A stretch of 64,000 bases of DNA from Stenocarpella maydis (taxonomy: Eukaryota; Ascomycota; Sordariomycetes; Diaporthales; Diaporthaceae), in NCBI GenBank assembly GCA_002270565.1, contig NQMI01000113.1:28796-92795 (forward strand). Reading direction: 5' to 3'. Each line of letters opens with the position of its first letter. Position 1 is the first letter of the stretch. Below the pieces are notes generated by a model. It did no database searches and was not told the origin of the DNA. It worked only from the letters and a program-made list of their open reading frames with translations. Made by a program: the position numbers and the translations under genes. Below are positions 46,272 to 57,425 of this stretch, piece after piece.

Positions 46272-49200
46272 CTACCATTGGAGGCCTGCACCGCCGGCCT
46301 TTATGACAAGAACGCTGGCCCTAACGCCGCCGTTGACGAGCTGCTCGGCAACATACCCTACCGTCTTCCTCAGGTCGATGGCGCCCACCTCGTGGGAGTC
46401 GCCCAACTCGGGATGCGAGCGGCCGATGACGACGATGTCGCCGGCATTCCTGGGCACGTTGCCGACGGTGGATTTGGCCTTGGACACGGCCTCGGCCACT
46501 GCGGTCTCCTTGGTGACATTGACCTCGGCGAAGGCCACGCGCCCGGCCAGCTCCTTGGAGAGTATGGACCGCAGAGAGGCCAGCAGCGTGAGATCTTGGG
46601 CCGACGCCCCTCCAACAAACTTGACGGCGTCCTCTGCCCCGCCAGCAGCCTTGGGTGGTACCGCTAGCTCGTCGGCAGAGTCGTGGGCGGTCCAGGTGAA
46701 GTGGGCGACGGTGAGAGTAACGTGTGGGCTCCTCGCGAGCTGCAGAGCAAAGCGCAGGGCAACCCGGTCGTCCACGCCGCCGAAGAAGGGGAAGAAGACC
46801 TGGTGGCTCTTGTCCTTGACGGGCAGGGTAGCAGCGTCGCGCTGGCTGTGCACCGACATGGCGCTCTTTGACTTTTTGAGCCCGGGCCGCTCGGCCGGGC
46901 CCATGCCACCGAAGTTCTGGTTGATGAAGATGCCGGTGTTGCACACGGACTTCTCGAGTGTCTTGTTGATGAACTCCAGGTGCCCGCGGCCATTGTAGCG
47001 GTCCTGCGCGGATGTGACAAAGGGCACTGACGTGTCCTCGGTAATGCTGCCGTACTCGCTCCAGGGGACGAGGACAAAGTCTGACGAGACATCCGATGCT
47101 TGCTTCAGCAGGGTCTCGGAGTAGGATGACTCAGGTACGATGGCAACCTTGCCGGACACGGCCACATCGTTCAGCCGCGAGAAGGTGCGGAAGGCGTTGA
47201 CAACCGGGTCGATCTCCGAATAGTATTCATCACCCTCCGTGACCTGCATCACAGACGACGTCCGCTCCGTGAGTGCCAAGATCCGCAGCCCGTGAACCTC
47301 CAGTGGCCGTTTCGTGTGTGGCACGGAGCTGACTTGGGCCTCGCCTTTCTCGGAAGAACCCTCGTCGTCCTCGGCGATGGGCTTCTGCACCACTCTGTCG
47401 CCTCCCAGGAGGGCGATGAAGGTGAAGAGACTGGGAAGACTATCAAGCCGCAGATAGACGAGCAGGCGGCGGATGTGTGCCGCGTTGAGCCGCTGATCCC
47501 CAGCCTCATCCCTGCTGGAGTCAGAGGAGATTATGGGGTTGCCGTCCTTGTCGGTCTCACCACGCCGCCACTTCTCCATCTTGTCTTGGTACCCTGGTAC
47601 ACGTTAATCACCTGCTACGGGTCCCAAGGTGACGGATTCTAGAATGTTCCAAGGCTGAAGATGGGGGAACTGTAGCAGGACAAGAACGGTACTTACGCGG
47701 TGGGTAGAGCCACTTGACCAACGGCGTGGTGGCGACGGTGGTCACAACAGCCATGACGACGAAGATGGTAAAGGTGCGTCTGCAGCATTGAGAGTCAGCT
47801 TTCAAAGAACCATGCAAGGAGTTTCATTCAAACACAGCGTGGATCGGGCTGTAGCGTTGTCATGACATTTGATACACAGGCTCCTGGAGAGAATTTCTTA
47901 TTCCAAAGCGGGTTAAAAAAAAATGACACCAGAAGCTGCTTACTGGGAGAGGATCCTGGCCTGTAGCCCGATGTTCTGTCGTTGTTTGTTCGAGGTCAGA
48001 AGGCAAGTTCTCACTTTTTTTTTTGGGGGGGGGGGGTGTCACTGTGACTCACGAGCACGATGAGCTCCACGAGGCCTTTGCAGCTCATGAGGACGCCAAT
48101 GGTCCAGCTTTCACGCCACTCCAGCCTGCTCAGCCTGGCTGCCAGGGTGCCCCCAATGATCTTACCAGAGAAGGCAACGGCAATGACGCCGATGACATAT
48201 GCCCATGTGATGCCATTGTCGAGCAGGCCGAGATTGGTGCTGAGACCCGACAGCGCAAAGTACAAGGGTAAGAAGAGAACAGAAATCAGGTCCTCGATCT
48301 TCTCGGTCAGCTTGATGGCGAAGCCACCCTCGTGAGGACAGATCAGGCCAGCGAGGAAGGCACCGAAGATTGGGTGGACACCAATGATGGCTATGATGTA
48401 TGCGTATCAGCATGGGAAGGAGCCGCTCCTCGTACGTGGTTCGAAGCCACGGGGCGGGAAAGGGAACAGGAGAGGAAGAGGCCAGTGGGGCGACGCACCG
48501 GTGAACCAGGACGAGAAAAGGACGATGAGGAGGGTGAGCGAGACCATGCCCTGGGAGGGCCCGTTCTGGAGGCTTCCGGTCTTCCTGAGGCACCACATGA
48601 AGCCGGGGCGCACGGCAAATACGAGGAAGAGGGCCCAGCCTATGGTGCAGAGCAGAGCGTAGAGCGCGGCCAGGCCGTTACCGTTGTTGGCGAGGGCGAC
48701 GCAGAGGGCCAGCAGGATCCAGCCGGTGACGTCGTTGCCGATGCCTGCGGCGAGCACGGTGACGCCGACGGAGGAGCGCAGCAGCTTTAGTTCCGTCAGG
48801 ATGCGGCACAGGACGGGGAAGGCGGTGATGGACAGGGCGGTGCCGATGAAGAGGGCAAAAATGCCAAAGTTGATGGCCTCGGTGCCGGGCTCGGTGCGGA
48901 ACTGGTGGTAGAGGCCCCAGGCGAGGGCGCAGCCCAGGCCGAAGGGCAGGATCATGCCGGCGAGCCCGACGGACAGGGCGACGCGCCAGTTGCTGGTGAA
49001 GAGGCGGACGTCGACCTCGAGGGCGACGAGGAAGAGGAAGATGATGAGGCCGAGGTTGGCGACGTTGTTGAGGACGGGCATGGACTCCTGGGGGAAGATG
49101 TTATCCTTGAAGCCCGGGATGCGCATCATGACCGAGGGCCCCAGCACGATGCCGCCAATGACCTCGGCGATGACGCGGGGCTGGCCAAGGTAGGACAGCG

Positions 49201-49414
49201 GGTAGTGGAGGAGGCGGCAGAAGATGATGATGACCATGGCCTGGATGATGAACAGCGTGATTGGGTTTGCGGCGCTGTACTTGACGGGGTTGGCGCCCTC
49301 GAGCACGCCGGCCTGAGAGGCGACCTTGCCACTGCCGCTGTCTCCGGCGCCGGCAGCGCCGACGCCGTCAAGGGCGGAGGCCAGGACGAGGAGGGCGGAG
49401 AGGAGGTGAGCCAT
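46272..49414 (-). CDS. kha1: Kha1-type K+/H+ antiporter (CPA2 family)
   Basis: Monovalent cation/proton antiporter of the CPA2 group; yeast Kha1 works in Golgi-type endomembranes in pH and K+ homeostasis. Five exons: 49414-48499, 48390-48053, 47975-47944 (32 nt), 47779-47697 and 47593-46272. All introns are GT-AG (108, 77, 164, 103 bp) and the exon sum is exactly in frame: 896 residues (yeast 873). After a hydrophobic N-terminal segment come about 12 TM helices with family words LGQPRVIAEVIGGIVLGPS, ANLGLIIFLFLVALEVD, ALSITAFPVLCRIL, GIGNDVTGWILLA and HPIFGAFLAGLICP; GNDV contains the buried acid expected for transport. A large cytosolic domain follows (EVHGLRILALTERTSSVM..., VFFPFFGGVDDRVALRFALQ), like the Kha1 regulatory tail. 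The ATG at 49414 (CCGCCATGG context) is the first in frame. The second intron carries a C12A11-type tract. Confidence 0.95.
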
Positions 49415-51400
49415 GGCGGGCAGCCGGCTGTGCGGCTGGCTGGCTGGCTGGCTGAGAGCAGGATGGGCGTGCTGGTGGTAGGGCTGCAAGACTGGGACGC
49501 TGCGACGCTGCGACGGTGGTGAGGGACCCGCGGGGGCGGGAGGGCCGCAGATTGGCCGGGTGGGTGTTGAAGCTGGGACCCGCTGCGAGACTGTGCGTGT
49601 GTGTCGTGTGTGTGCCCTCGTACGGCTCGTGTGATGGGAGGGGGGATGCTTATAGCGCCTCTGGCTTGGTCGCCTCGAGGGTGAGCCGAGAGTGAGATGT
49701 GAGGATGAGCAAGTACCGCGCGCGGACCCGACCCGGCTCGTCAAGGTTCACATGCGAGACGGAGATGCAGGTGCGAGACGAAGATGGGACGTGGGTTCGG
49801 ACGATAGACACAGGGGTGCTATATACACGTCGTCGGAGCAGCAATGGCGAGCGTGGGGGGGGGGGGCAGCGGCTGGTTTCAGGAAGCAGCCAGAAAGGAC
49901 GCAGAGACACAGGCTGCATGTACACACCCAACAAAACACGTCGCTTCAGCCAGGTGGCTGGTGGTTTCGAGACTCGAAGCCGCACGCCGCAGCACCCACT
50001 GACGCTGGCCGTGTTGGCATTGGCACTGGCAGGATAAGGACGAGGGAAGCGGTCAGGATGACGGGGTCAGCAGACCAGACGCCCGTGGTTGGTTGACGCT
50101 GCAGCGGGGAGGAGCCCTGCAGGCTGGACAAAGAGCCGATCCGGGTTGGGAGTAGATGGCTGAAATGGCCCCAAGAGGCTTGGTAATTTCTTGGGCGTCG
50201 GACGGTGAGATGGGCCACGAGGAAGCACAAAGGGCCAACAGGGTCCCTCTGGCGGGCGCACTCAGCCGCATAACAGGGGCCCCAGCCGGAAATATGGATG
50301 CTCCATGTGCTCGCCTGGGCCACTTTATTAGGGCTGGGCAGTCTTGGAGCATGCAACATGCACCATGCACAGCACGTGTGCAAGCCTACTGGTGCGTCCA
50401 TCCGAACACACGCCAGCGCCCCCGCCCCCGCATCTGGGCCACTTTGCACGCCACACATGGTAGCCTACCTACATGGTCAGATGATGATCATGGCAGAATA
50501 CCTGACCTTGGCCTGGTGCACACGGGTACACGTCTGTATATATCTATATATATTATATCTACATATATTATATCTACATATATTATATCTACATATATTA
50601 TATCTACATATATTATATCTACATATATTATATCTACATGTCCCTACGTATATAACTATACATGTACACATCGTGTATACAGCCCATAGCTGTGGTTCGG
50701 ATGACCTGCATGTGGCGTGCTCGACAGGACCCACTCCAGCCCCAGGCCGACAACCGTGTTTCACCACACCCGGTGCCCCCGTTTCGCCCCGGGCCCCGGC
50801 TCTCCTCCCTCGCGTCTGGAATCGCTCTGGCCGTGGCCCCGCTATGCACCGTACCCCGGCGGCCGGCCCGGGCCACACCTCGTGGCCCGGCCACCTCCAG
50901 AAACACCTGATACCCAACCACAGCCCCGGCCGCCCTCACATATCGCCGGCCCTGCCCATTACAGCATCGGCCGCCAGTGAAACAGGAACAGTCTCTTGTT
51001 GGCCACATCTGCTTCTGGTTGCGAGCTGACTCCCTCACCCCACCGTCTAGGCTCGTCTCTGCTCTCCTGCTGTGCCGCCGACCTCCTGTGTCGCCATGTC
51101 TTAAAAAACTTGACCTGGCCCTCGTCCCTCCCGCCGCATGCTTCTCTGCTACAAGCGTCAGAGTTGCTGCCAGTCCTTCTTTTCTCCCTCTCTTTCTGCC
51201 ATCTTCGCCTCCTCACTTGCCAGCCATTCCCGGACGGAAAAGAAGCCAAAGAAACAAGACGAGCAAAACAACAAGTCTCCCTGTGCTGTATCACCGGCCC
51301 AGAGATTCCACCCGAGACTTGCGGCCGACCGACGAGCCTCCGTTTCTTCATCTGCTAATTAATCATCCATGACACTGCCTGCTTCTCCCAACATCACACA
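49415..51400. other. Divergent intergenic region
   Basis: Shared upstream region of the antiporter (-) and the Gly/Ser-rich protein (+). Contains a G-run near 49856-49866 and the 15-bp tandem array at about 50540-50640. A long pyrimidine-rich stretch (50700-51300) precedes the right-hand gene. No other gene recognised. Confidence 0.5.
50536..50642. repeat. 15-bp AT-rich tandem repeat, about six copies
   Basis: Unit TATCTACATATATTA repeated nearly perfectly about six times, flanked by TATATA runs. A minisatellite in the divergent promoter region, roughly 0.8-1.1 kb from both start codons. Confidence 0.93.
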
Positions 51401-53399
51401 ATGACGTCCCCCACGGCCAGGCGCCATGCCTCAATCGCAACCCTAGCCTGTCTGCTCGCCCGTGGCAGAGCCACAAGCCATGCCGGCGAGGCAGACTCCC
51501 CAGCCGCCAGCCCTCCTTTCCCCGTCCTGCCAGTAGCTCAGTCATCGGCCCAAGGTAGGTCTACCCTCTCCCATCATCTCTCATCCTCACCGGGCTAACC
51601 TAGAATCTCGAGTCATGTCCAATCCGCCCGCGCTGAGCTACCCGGGTGCCGCTGCCAACCAGTCGTATCTCGCCCTGGGCATGGAGATGCCCATCATAGC
51701 CACCGCAGGCGCTGGCCCCACCGGCAGCGCAGGGCTCATCTTCGTCTCGCCAGAGTCCTATCTGCTCTTTGTCCAACAGGGCATGACCCTGGACGGCTCC
51801 ACACAGCTCAACATGAGCGGCGGCCTGCTGAGCTCCGCCGCCGACCCTTTCGTCTCCTTCCAGGAGCCAACCGGCGTCTTCTCTTCCATCTCGTCCGCCA
51901 CCTCTGGCTCGTCCTCGGCCTCTTCCTCGTCGGACATGCGCCTCCTCGCGGTCCTGCTCTACAGTCCACCCGTCGCCCAGCCTGGGGCCGCCGCCTTCAA
52001 CTGGACCGCCTGGGCCGCCGACCTCAGCGCTAACCCTTCGCTGCGCATCGGCTTTGACATTCAGGACTTTGCGACCCGCTCGGGGCTCGGGGAGCCCGTC
52101 GCCGCCGAGGTACTGATCGTCCAGGACGAGATCACCACCCCCACCGACAACCCTGACGATAATTCGCAGAGCCTGGTCCCGGTAAGCACCGTCATCCCAG
52201 CCGCAGGGCAGACGGCGTCGGGCGCCAGCGCCACGGGTGCCGCGCAGTCGGGCGCCGCCACCGCCGCAGGTGGCAGCGTGTCTGGTGACGCTAATGCCAG
52301 CCCTTCTGGTCTCACTATGATGAGCCCGGGAGGCATCGGCGGCGCTGGCCAGCTCAGCCCGAGCGGATCGGCCGCCGGCGCAAGTGGGACAGGAGCAGCG
52401 GCAGCAGGCTCTGCAAACCTGCCCTCTCAGTCGGGATCCGAATCGGACGCTGGCAGCAGGAACGGTGGCAGCCCGGGTTCCTCAGGCGCAGGACGGACTG
52501 GCTCTGGGGATGGGCAGGGAGGTGGGGCCGAGCAAGGAAGAACAGGTGGTGAACAAGGGCGACAGGGCGGCTCTGGCGAGAGACAACAGGGTGGTTCCGG
52601 CGAAGGAGATCAAGGTATCCCTGGGGAGGGGAAACAGGGCAGTGGCTCTGGGAGCGGGCAACAGGAAGGTGTCGTTGGCGGATCCAGTCGTGAGGGTTCG
52701 AATGCTCAAGGTTCTAGCATGAAGGGCTCTGATATGAAGGGCTCCGGCGGTGGGGGCAGGGACGGCGGGACTGCCGATGATGAAAGCTCCTGCGACGCGG
52801 AAGAAGACCAAGCCGCCAGTCCCAGCTCGTCGGTCCTGCCCGGCACCAACAGGACCATGGCATCTGCGACGGGCGGAGCGAGCAAGAATGGCCTTCCCTC
52901 GGGCCCAGCGGGCATGGGCTCGGCCGCGGGCGACATGGGCCCCGCAGCAGCACCCAAGATGACATCTGCAGCGGGAATGGGCGAGGAAGAAGACGACAAC
53001 GTCTTCACCATCGGGTTCGATGTGGACGGCAAGTTCGGCATGACCATCACCGCCGAGCTGCCATCGTTCCGGCGCGCCCGCCGCACCGTCGCCCCACGCG
53101 AAGGCGACTGGACCATGACGCTCAGCCCGGACGCTCGGCTTGCCCTCGGCGGGTTGGTGCAGGCCACCGCTACGTCGGCAAGCAGCCCAGCGCCTGGGCC
53201 TGGATTGTCCACTCTGGCGACGACGACGACGACCACATCCTCCTCCCTCGGCCAGGGCGCCCTGGCCACCACTGTCACGACGTCAGCCTCTAGTGCTACC
53301 TCAGCTCCCACGAGCCTGTCCTCGACCATCTGTCCAATCTCGAGGCTCCGCGTCTTCTTTCTGGCGGCTGTTTCGTTGCTTGTTTTGAACTTGGTGTGA
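51401..53399 (+). CDS. Putative secreted, GPI-anchored Gly/Ser-rich protein
   Basis: Not recognised. Exons 51401-51554 and 51604-53399 with a 49 bp intron (GTAGGT...CTAG, branch GCTAAC) give 649 residues. The N-terminus has a weak hydrophobic stretch (ASIATLACLLARG) that could be a signal peptide. Residues about 60-215 look folded and rich in beta strands: YLALGMEMPIIATAG, GLIFVSPESYLLFVQQG, LLAVLLYSPP, LRIGFDIQDFA. About 215-470 is low-complexity Gly/Ser/Gln with quasi-repeats such as GGSGERQQGGSGEG. A second short folded piece, NVFTIGFDVDGKFGMTITAE, follows, then a Thr/Ser stretch and a C-terminal tail RVFFLAAVSLLVLNLV, fitting a GPI signal. N-glycosylation sites occur (NQS, NMS, NWT). Likely a cell-surface protein; no enzymatic motif seen. 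Confidence 0.75.
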
Positions 53400-53972
53400 C
53401 GTTCCACCCCGTAGTGGACCGAGTGTATTTGGGCGTTTTCGGTAGGTTCTTCGTCGGTTGTCATATTATTACAATCTTCAAAAGGGTGGCCGAAGGGCGT
53501 TTCGAGGCAACTCTGCCTCGCCCGGCACATCAAGTCTGGTTATCGGAGCCGCCACACGTCGTTGCTGTTGATACCGCTGCTGATTTGTCGTACATGGTTT
53601 TTTTTTAAAAAGTTATAGTTAGAAAATAGAACCAACCAGGCTTTCTTCTCCTGCCTGCCAAGCCGGTCCCAACTTTGAGGCAGTATGGACTCACTCACAC
53701 AAAGATAAACACAGCGAACAAGGCAAGGAGGGGGAGGGAGGAAAGAATATCGTTTGTTTGGGTGTAAAGTCCAATCGCTATTCAAAAATGACTGACAATA
53801 CATGCCTCTCCTTTTCGTCTTAAAAGTGTCCCAAGGTTGGGTGGGACTCAAATGGGTATCATCACTGGAAGAATGTCGAAGAGTCTTGCCCCTCTTCAAG
53901 TGACATCCAACAAAGAAAAGGAGAACATTCATTAAACTGCTGCATCGCTGTAAAACGCATGAATTCGTGCCC
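53400..53972. other. Convergent intergenic region
   Basis: Between the ends of the GPI-type gene (+) and the acidic frame on the minus strand. Should contain 3' UTRs. Nothing else recognised. Confidence 0.5.
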
Positions 53973-54950
53973 TCATAGGCTGGGCCGCAGTCTGTCGAAC
54001 TCTAGAAGCCGAACGTATTTGGGTTTCCCACAGTGTCTTGGGGGTTCGGGCTGCACTTCCCTGGTGCTATTGTCCTCGAGATGGCTGCTCGACTCTTGGG
54101 GCGTGCAACTTACGGTTGCCTCGTGGTTGACGTGGGGAGATGGCTCATCACAGCCGCCAGAAACGTGTTCCCAGTCCTTATTTGAGGTACCGTCCTCCCG
54201 CGTAACACCACCAGGTGTCTCGCAAGTGGTACCACCTGTGGTTTCACACGTGCTCTGGCCAGACATCTCAGGTGCGCTGACGATAAGATTCTCATGCACG
54301 CCGCCGAGCAGTTGATCATCTCGAGTTCCGTCGACCATTTCCTTATCTGCCGATTGGTTCTCATGGCCCTCATTGTCAGGTCCGTTATGCGTGCCGTCCA
54401 GCAATGGGCCATTGTGACTACCTTTGACGGGATCGTCTGGCGTGCCGTCGAGGAATTGGTGACCGTCATCAGCCTCGACGAGCCCCTCATGCACACTATC
54501 GAAATGGTCATTGCGATTGTCGTCGGAACGCTCCTCATGCATGCCGTTGTGGACTCGGTTGCCGATGCGACCTTCACCGTGTTGCTTGTCCGCGAGGTTC
54601 ACGGACCCCTCACGTGATCCATTGCATTCCTCACATGTACTACGGACAAGTCTCCCTCCAACACCGTCAAGGGATTCATTGTCGTCGCCATGGACATCAT
54701 TTGCACCAGTGGAGGTGATAGGTTCTACTTCCGCTTCGAGCTCCTCTTCAACACCTCAGTCCTCGGCCTGGCGACCTTCTTCAGCGTAATATTCGTCACA
54801 CGTTCTCCCAGGGTCGGGGGTAATCGACTGGCCCAGTCTTGCTACCTCGGGCGGCTCATGACCACTGCCGCTTCCGATACGAGGTCCCTAGTCAGATGAG
54901 GGCCTGGGGCCTGATGATTCCATGAAATCGGTCCCGCTCAGGGAGTCCTC
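53973..54950 (-). other. Acidic open stretch in frame with Caf40, broken by stops
   Basis: Directly downstream of the Caf40 stop and in the same frame, the minus strand is open for about 980 bases apart from two stops (TAG at 54890-54888, TGA at 54758-54756). The encoded sequence is hydrophilic and strongly acidic, rich in Asp, Glu, His, Asn and Gly (EEELEAEVEPITS, NGMHEERSDDNRNDH, DGTPDDP and DGTHNGPDN, a loose repeat), unlike the Arg/Pro/Cys-rich shadow frames elsewhere. The longest uninterrupted piece ends at 53973 and has its first ATG at 54542, which would give 189 residues. It could be a decayed C-terminal extension of Caf40, a separate weak gene, or chance. I do not assign a function. 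Confidence 0.4.
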
Positions 54951-56229
54951 CTAGGAGAAACCGGGGTTCCCATTGTCGGGCATCGCGTTATCAGAGAGCG
55001 CGACCAGCAGCTGAGTCAAGCATCTCTTTGTGGCTGCGTCGTCACGGAGGACGGAGGAGAATGTCGCATCGCGGAGAGGCTCTGGCAGGCACTGACGGAG
55101 TGCCTCGCGCGCTCTCGCATTGTCACTTAGTCTGCGCCTGGTTAGCTGTGTGGGCCCACCGGACCGCAGAGGCAAAGCCACAGGCGCCGGCGATGGACAA
55201 GACTGGTGGAGCGCCCTGGTGTGTGGGGGGAGGGGGGGTGGGTAGAGGCTGTCACATACCGTAAGAAGCACCTGACGACATGCTTCAGCAGCCGAGCAGT
55301 CTGCTGTTCGACCAGCTGCCCCACCATGTTGCTAAGGACGGTGCCAACAGCGTAGAATCTCTCATAGGTGGCGCAGATGTAGTTGAGGCCATTGTCGTCC
55401 AGAAGAATCTTTTGTACGATGAATATGGCGACGGTCTTGCTGAGCTCAGAGCCCGTCTCCATGATGCGCAGGCAGAGGGGGATGATCTCGGTGGTTAGCA
55501 GGAAGTTGATGACCTCAGAGGAGTCATTCTTGACAAGAGCGCCGATGACACCGAGACTGGTGAGGCGGAGGTACTCGAAGGGGCGAGACTTGGAGGTCGT
55601 GTTGAGAAAAGGGTAGAGGTAGAGGGGAATGTGGGCTGAAAGAGGGGCAAGGTTAGTCGTCATATGCACGGGCTGGCAGGGAGTGGCAGCATACCGTTCA
55701 GGAACAGGGTGCGGGTCTCGTTGTGGGAGGCCACGCACTGAAGAAGAGCCAGAGCGTTGCAGACGCGGTTCGAGGCGGCAGCGGTGAGCTGGGAGGGGTT
55801 GAGTAAGGTGTAGACAGAGATGATCTCCTGGACGAGGGAGGTCATGACACCAAACGAGTGCCACAGGATCAGGGCAAGCTCGGGGACCTGTTCCCTCTTC
55901 TTGCTGAGCTCGAGGAGGGCCTGCTCGCGCGAGTTCTCGTTGAGAAGGTCGGCAATGTACTGCATTGTGCGACGATTGTCCTCGGTCATGTTGGGGTTGT
56001 CTGCGGAGGCGTCCTGGTGGACGGCATTCAGGGCGTTGGCATGGTTGGAGGAGGAGTTGATGCGACTGTAGTGCGCCTGCTGGGCGGCGGCTGCTGCTGC
56101 TGCGGCGGCGGCTGCTGCTGCTGCTGCTTGTTGAGCCTGGGCGTGTTGGTGGTGGGACTGGGCTGGGTGCATCCAGGGGGCGTCCTGTGGGAAGTGCTGA
56201 TGGCCGTACATTGGGTGGTTTGGCATCAT
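54951..56229 (-). CDS. rcd1: Caf40/Rcd1/CNOT9, CCR4-NOT complex subunit
   Basis: Armadillo-repeat subunit of the CCR4-NOT deadenylase complex that docks regulators of mRNA decay; in fission yeast Rcd1 is needed for sexual differentiation. Exons 56229-55695, 55635-55260 and 55131-54951 with GT-AG introns of 59 and 128 bp (branch GCTAAC in both) sum to 363 residues in frame. The N-terminal 100 residues are Gln/His/Ala-rich with a run of about 16 alanines (around 56085-56130). The conserved core starts [20 protein letters not shown] and continues [91 protein letters not shown] and [20 protein letters not shown]. The frame upstream of 56229 begins at TTG only; [13 protein letters not shown] fits the usual fungal start. 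Confidence 0.95.
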
Positions 56230-56924
56230 CTTGACTGAGGTTGGTGTTCCTTGGTCGCGCCCCGGGACGCCGAGATGTAGACGCAAGGGCGGTTGGGTGT
56301 AGCTGGTCGTGTTGATAATCGGTAGGGAAATTGTGTGTGGTGTGAAAGGAGCGGGAGGAGGGGCCTCGTCGCTCCGGGCAGACAGAGGACGACCGGCGAG
56401 AGATGGGTCTGGTATGGAGATGGACAAGGGGCGGGCTTGCTAGGGTTGTGTGATGGTGGGAGGTGATTCGATCGAGATGTCCGCAGGGTCAGCGGAGGGA
56501 TGCTGTCGGGTGCTCAAGATGCAACAGGGCAGGCTCTCGGCTGGTCACAAAGAGTCGTCGAGGGGAGCAGTAGCTGCCCCAGGACCCTAGGCCCAGATCA
56601 CGGCGGGCGGTGGGGAGCAGTGGCCCGTGCACACATGCTGAGTTGAGTACCATGTACCTAGGTATTTATTCATTCACCTTAAGCAAGAACCAGTACACAC
56701 TCTATATTTGCTCTTACGAATATCTACTTAAGTACTAAGTAGTTTCCTTTTTCTCTTCCATGGCGATTGGATATCTTTATTAGTTGCACCCTGCAGTGGA
56801 CCAATTGTTAGTAGATGGTGCATGAATGTTAGATTTTACGCCTGAGCCATAGAAGAGGAAGGGTACATCATTCTATGCTATAGCAAACCAGAGACTATAC
56901 GTTCAGAGACGCCCAAATCACACA

Positions 56925-56956
<32 letters not shown>

Positions 56957-57425
56957 CTCTCTCGCTCTCTCGCGCACAATCCTCCCCCTCTTACAAGGTG
57001 TGGTAAGCGTTTGTATTCTTAGGGTGGGTTATGAGAGCAGGCCTGTATTGGTGTTCCCCCTTTCCTGCGGGCGCGAAACTCCGGTTCCTTTTTATTCATT
57101 TAGCTTCCCTTCCTTGATCTTTACTCGCTGCCTGGGATTTTTCACACATGCAGGAACTGATTGTGCCTGTGGTGTCTAGATTACCAAGTAGCAGAAAACG
57201 ATCCATCTCTTATTGGATTCCCATGTCGCACGCCATTATTCATGACCTGGACCTTCATCTCAGCGTTTACATTGTGGGCGAGCCTTGGTGAAATCAACCC
57301 TTCTTTGCACCACATTCTGCCTACGAGGACGCGGGAAGTAGGACTAATAACGCATAGGATAGCGCAGGATAGCGCCCGGCCCCGTTCATAGCTAGGAAGC
57401 ACCGTTTTCTAGGGAAACACGTACT
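56230..57425. other. Intergenic, promoter of Caf40
   Basis: No gene recognised. Contains a TACCTAGGTA palindrome at 56655, AGTACTTAAGTA-type words near 56730, and a CT/CA microsatellite at about 56929-56975. 3' UTR of the zinc-knuckle gene at the right end. Confidence 0.5.
56929..56975. repeat. (CT)n(CA)n(CT)n microsatellite
   Basis: CTCTCT, CACACA, then CTCTCT and CGCTCT tracts. Simple sequence. Confidence 0.9.

Noticed and set aside
48434..48450. Perfect 5-bp stem with TTCGAAG loop, resembling a tRNA T-arm, inside the first KHA1 intron
   Set aside because: No matching acceptor stem, D-arm or anticodon arm lies at the proper distance upstream, and on the other strand the loop does not begin with TTC. 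Treated as a chance hairpin.
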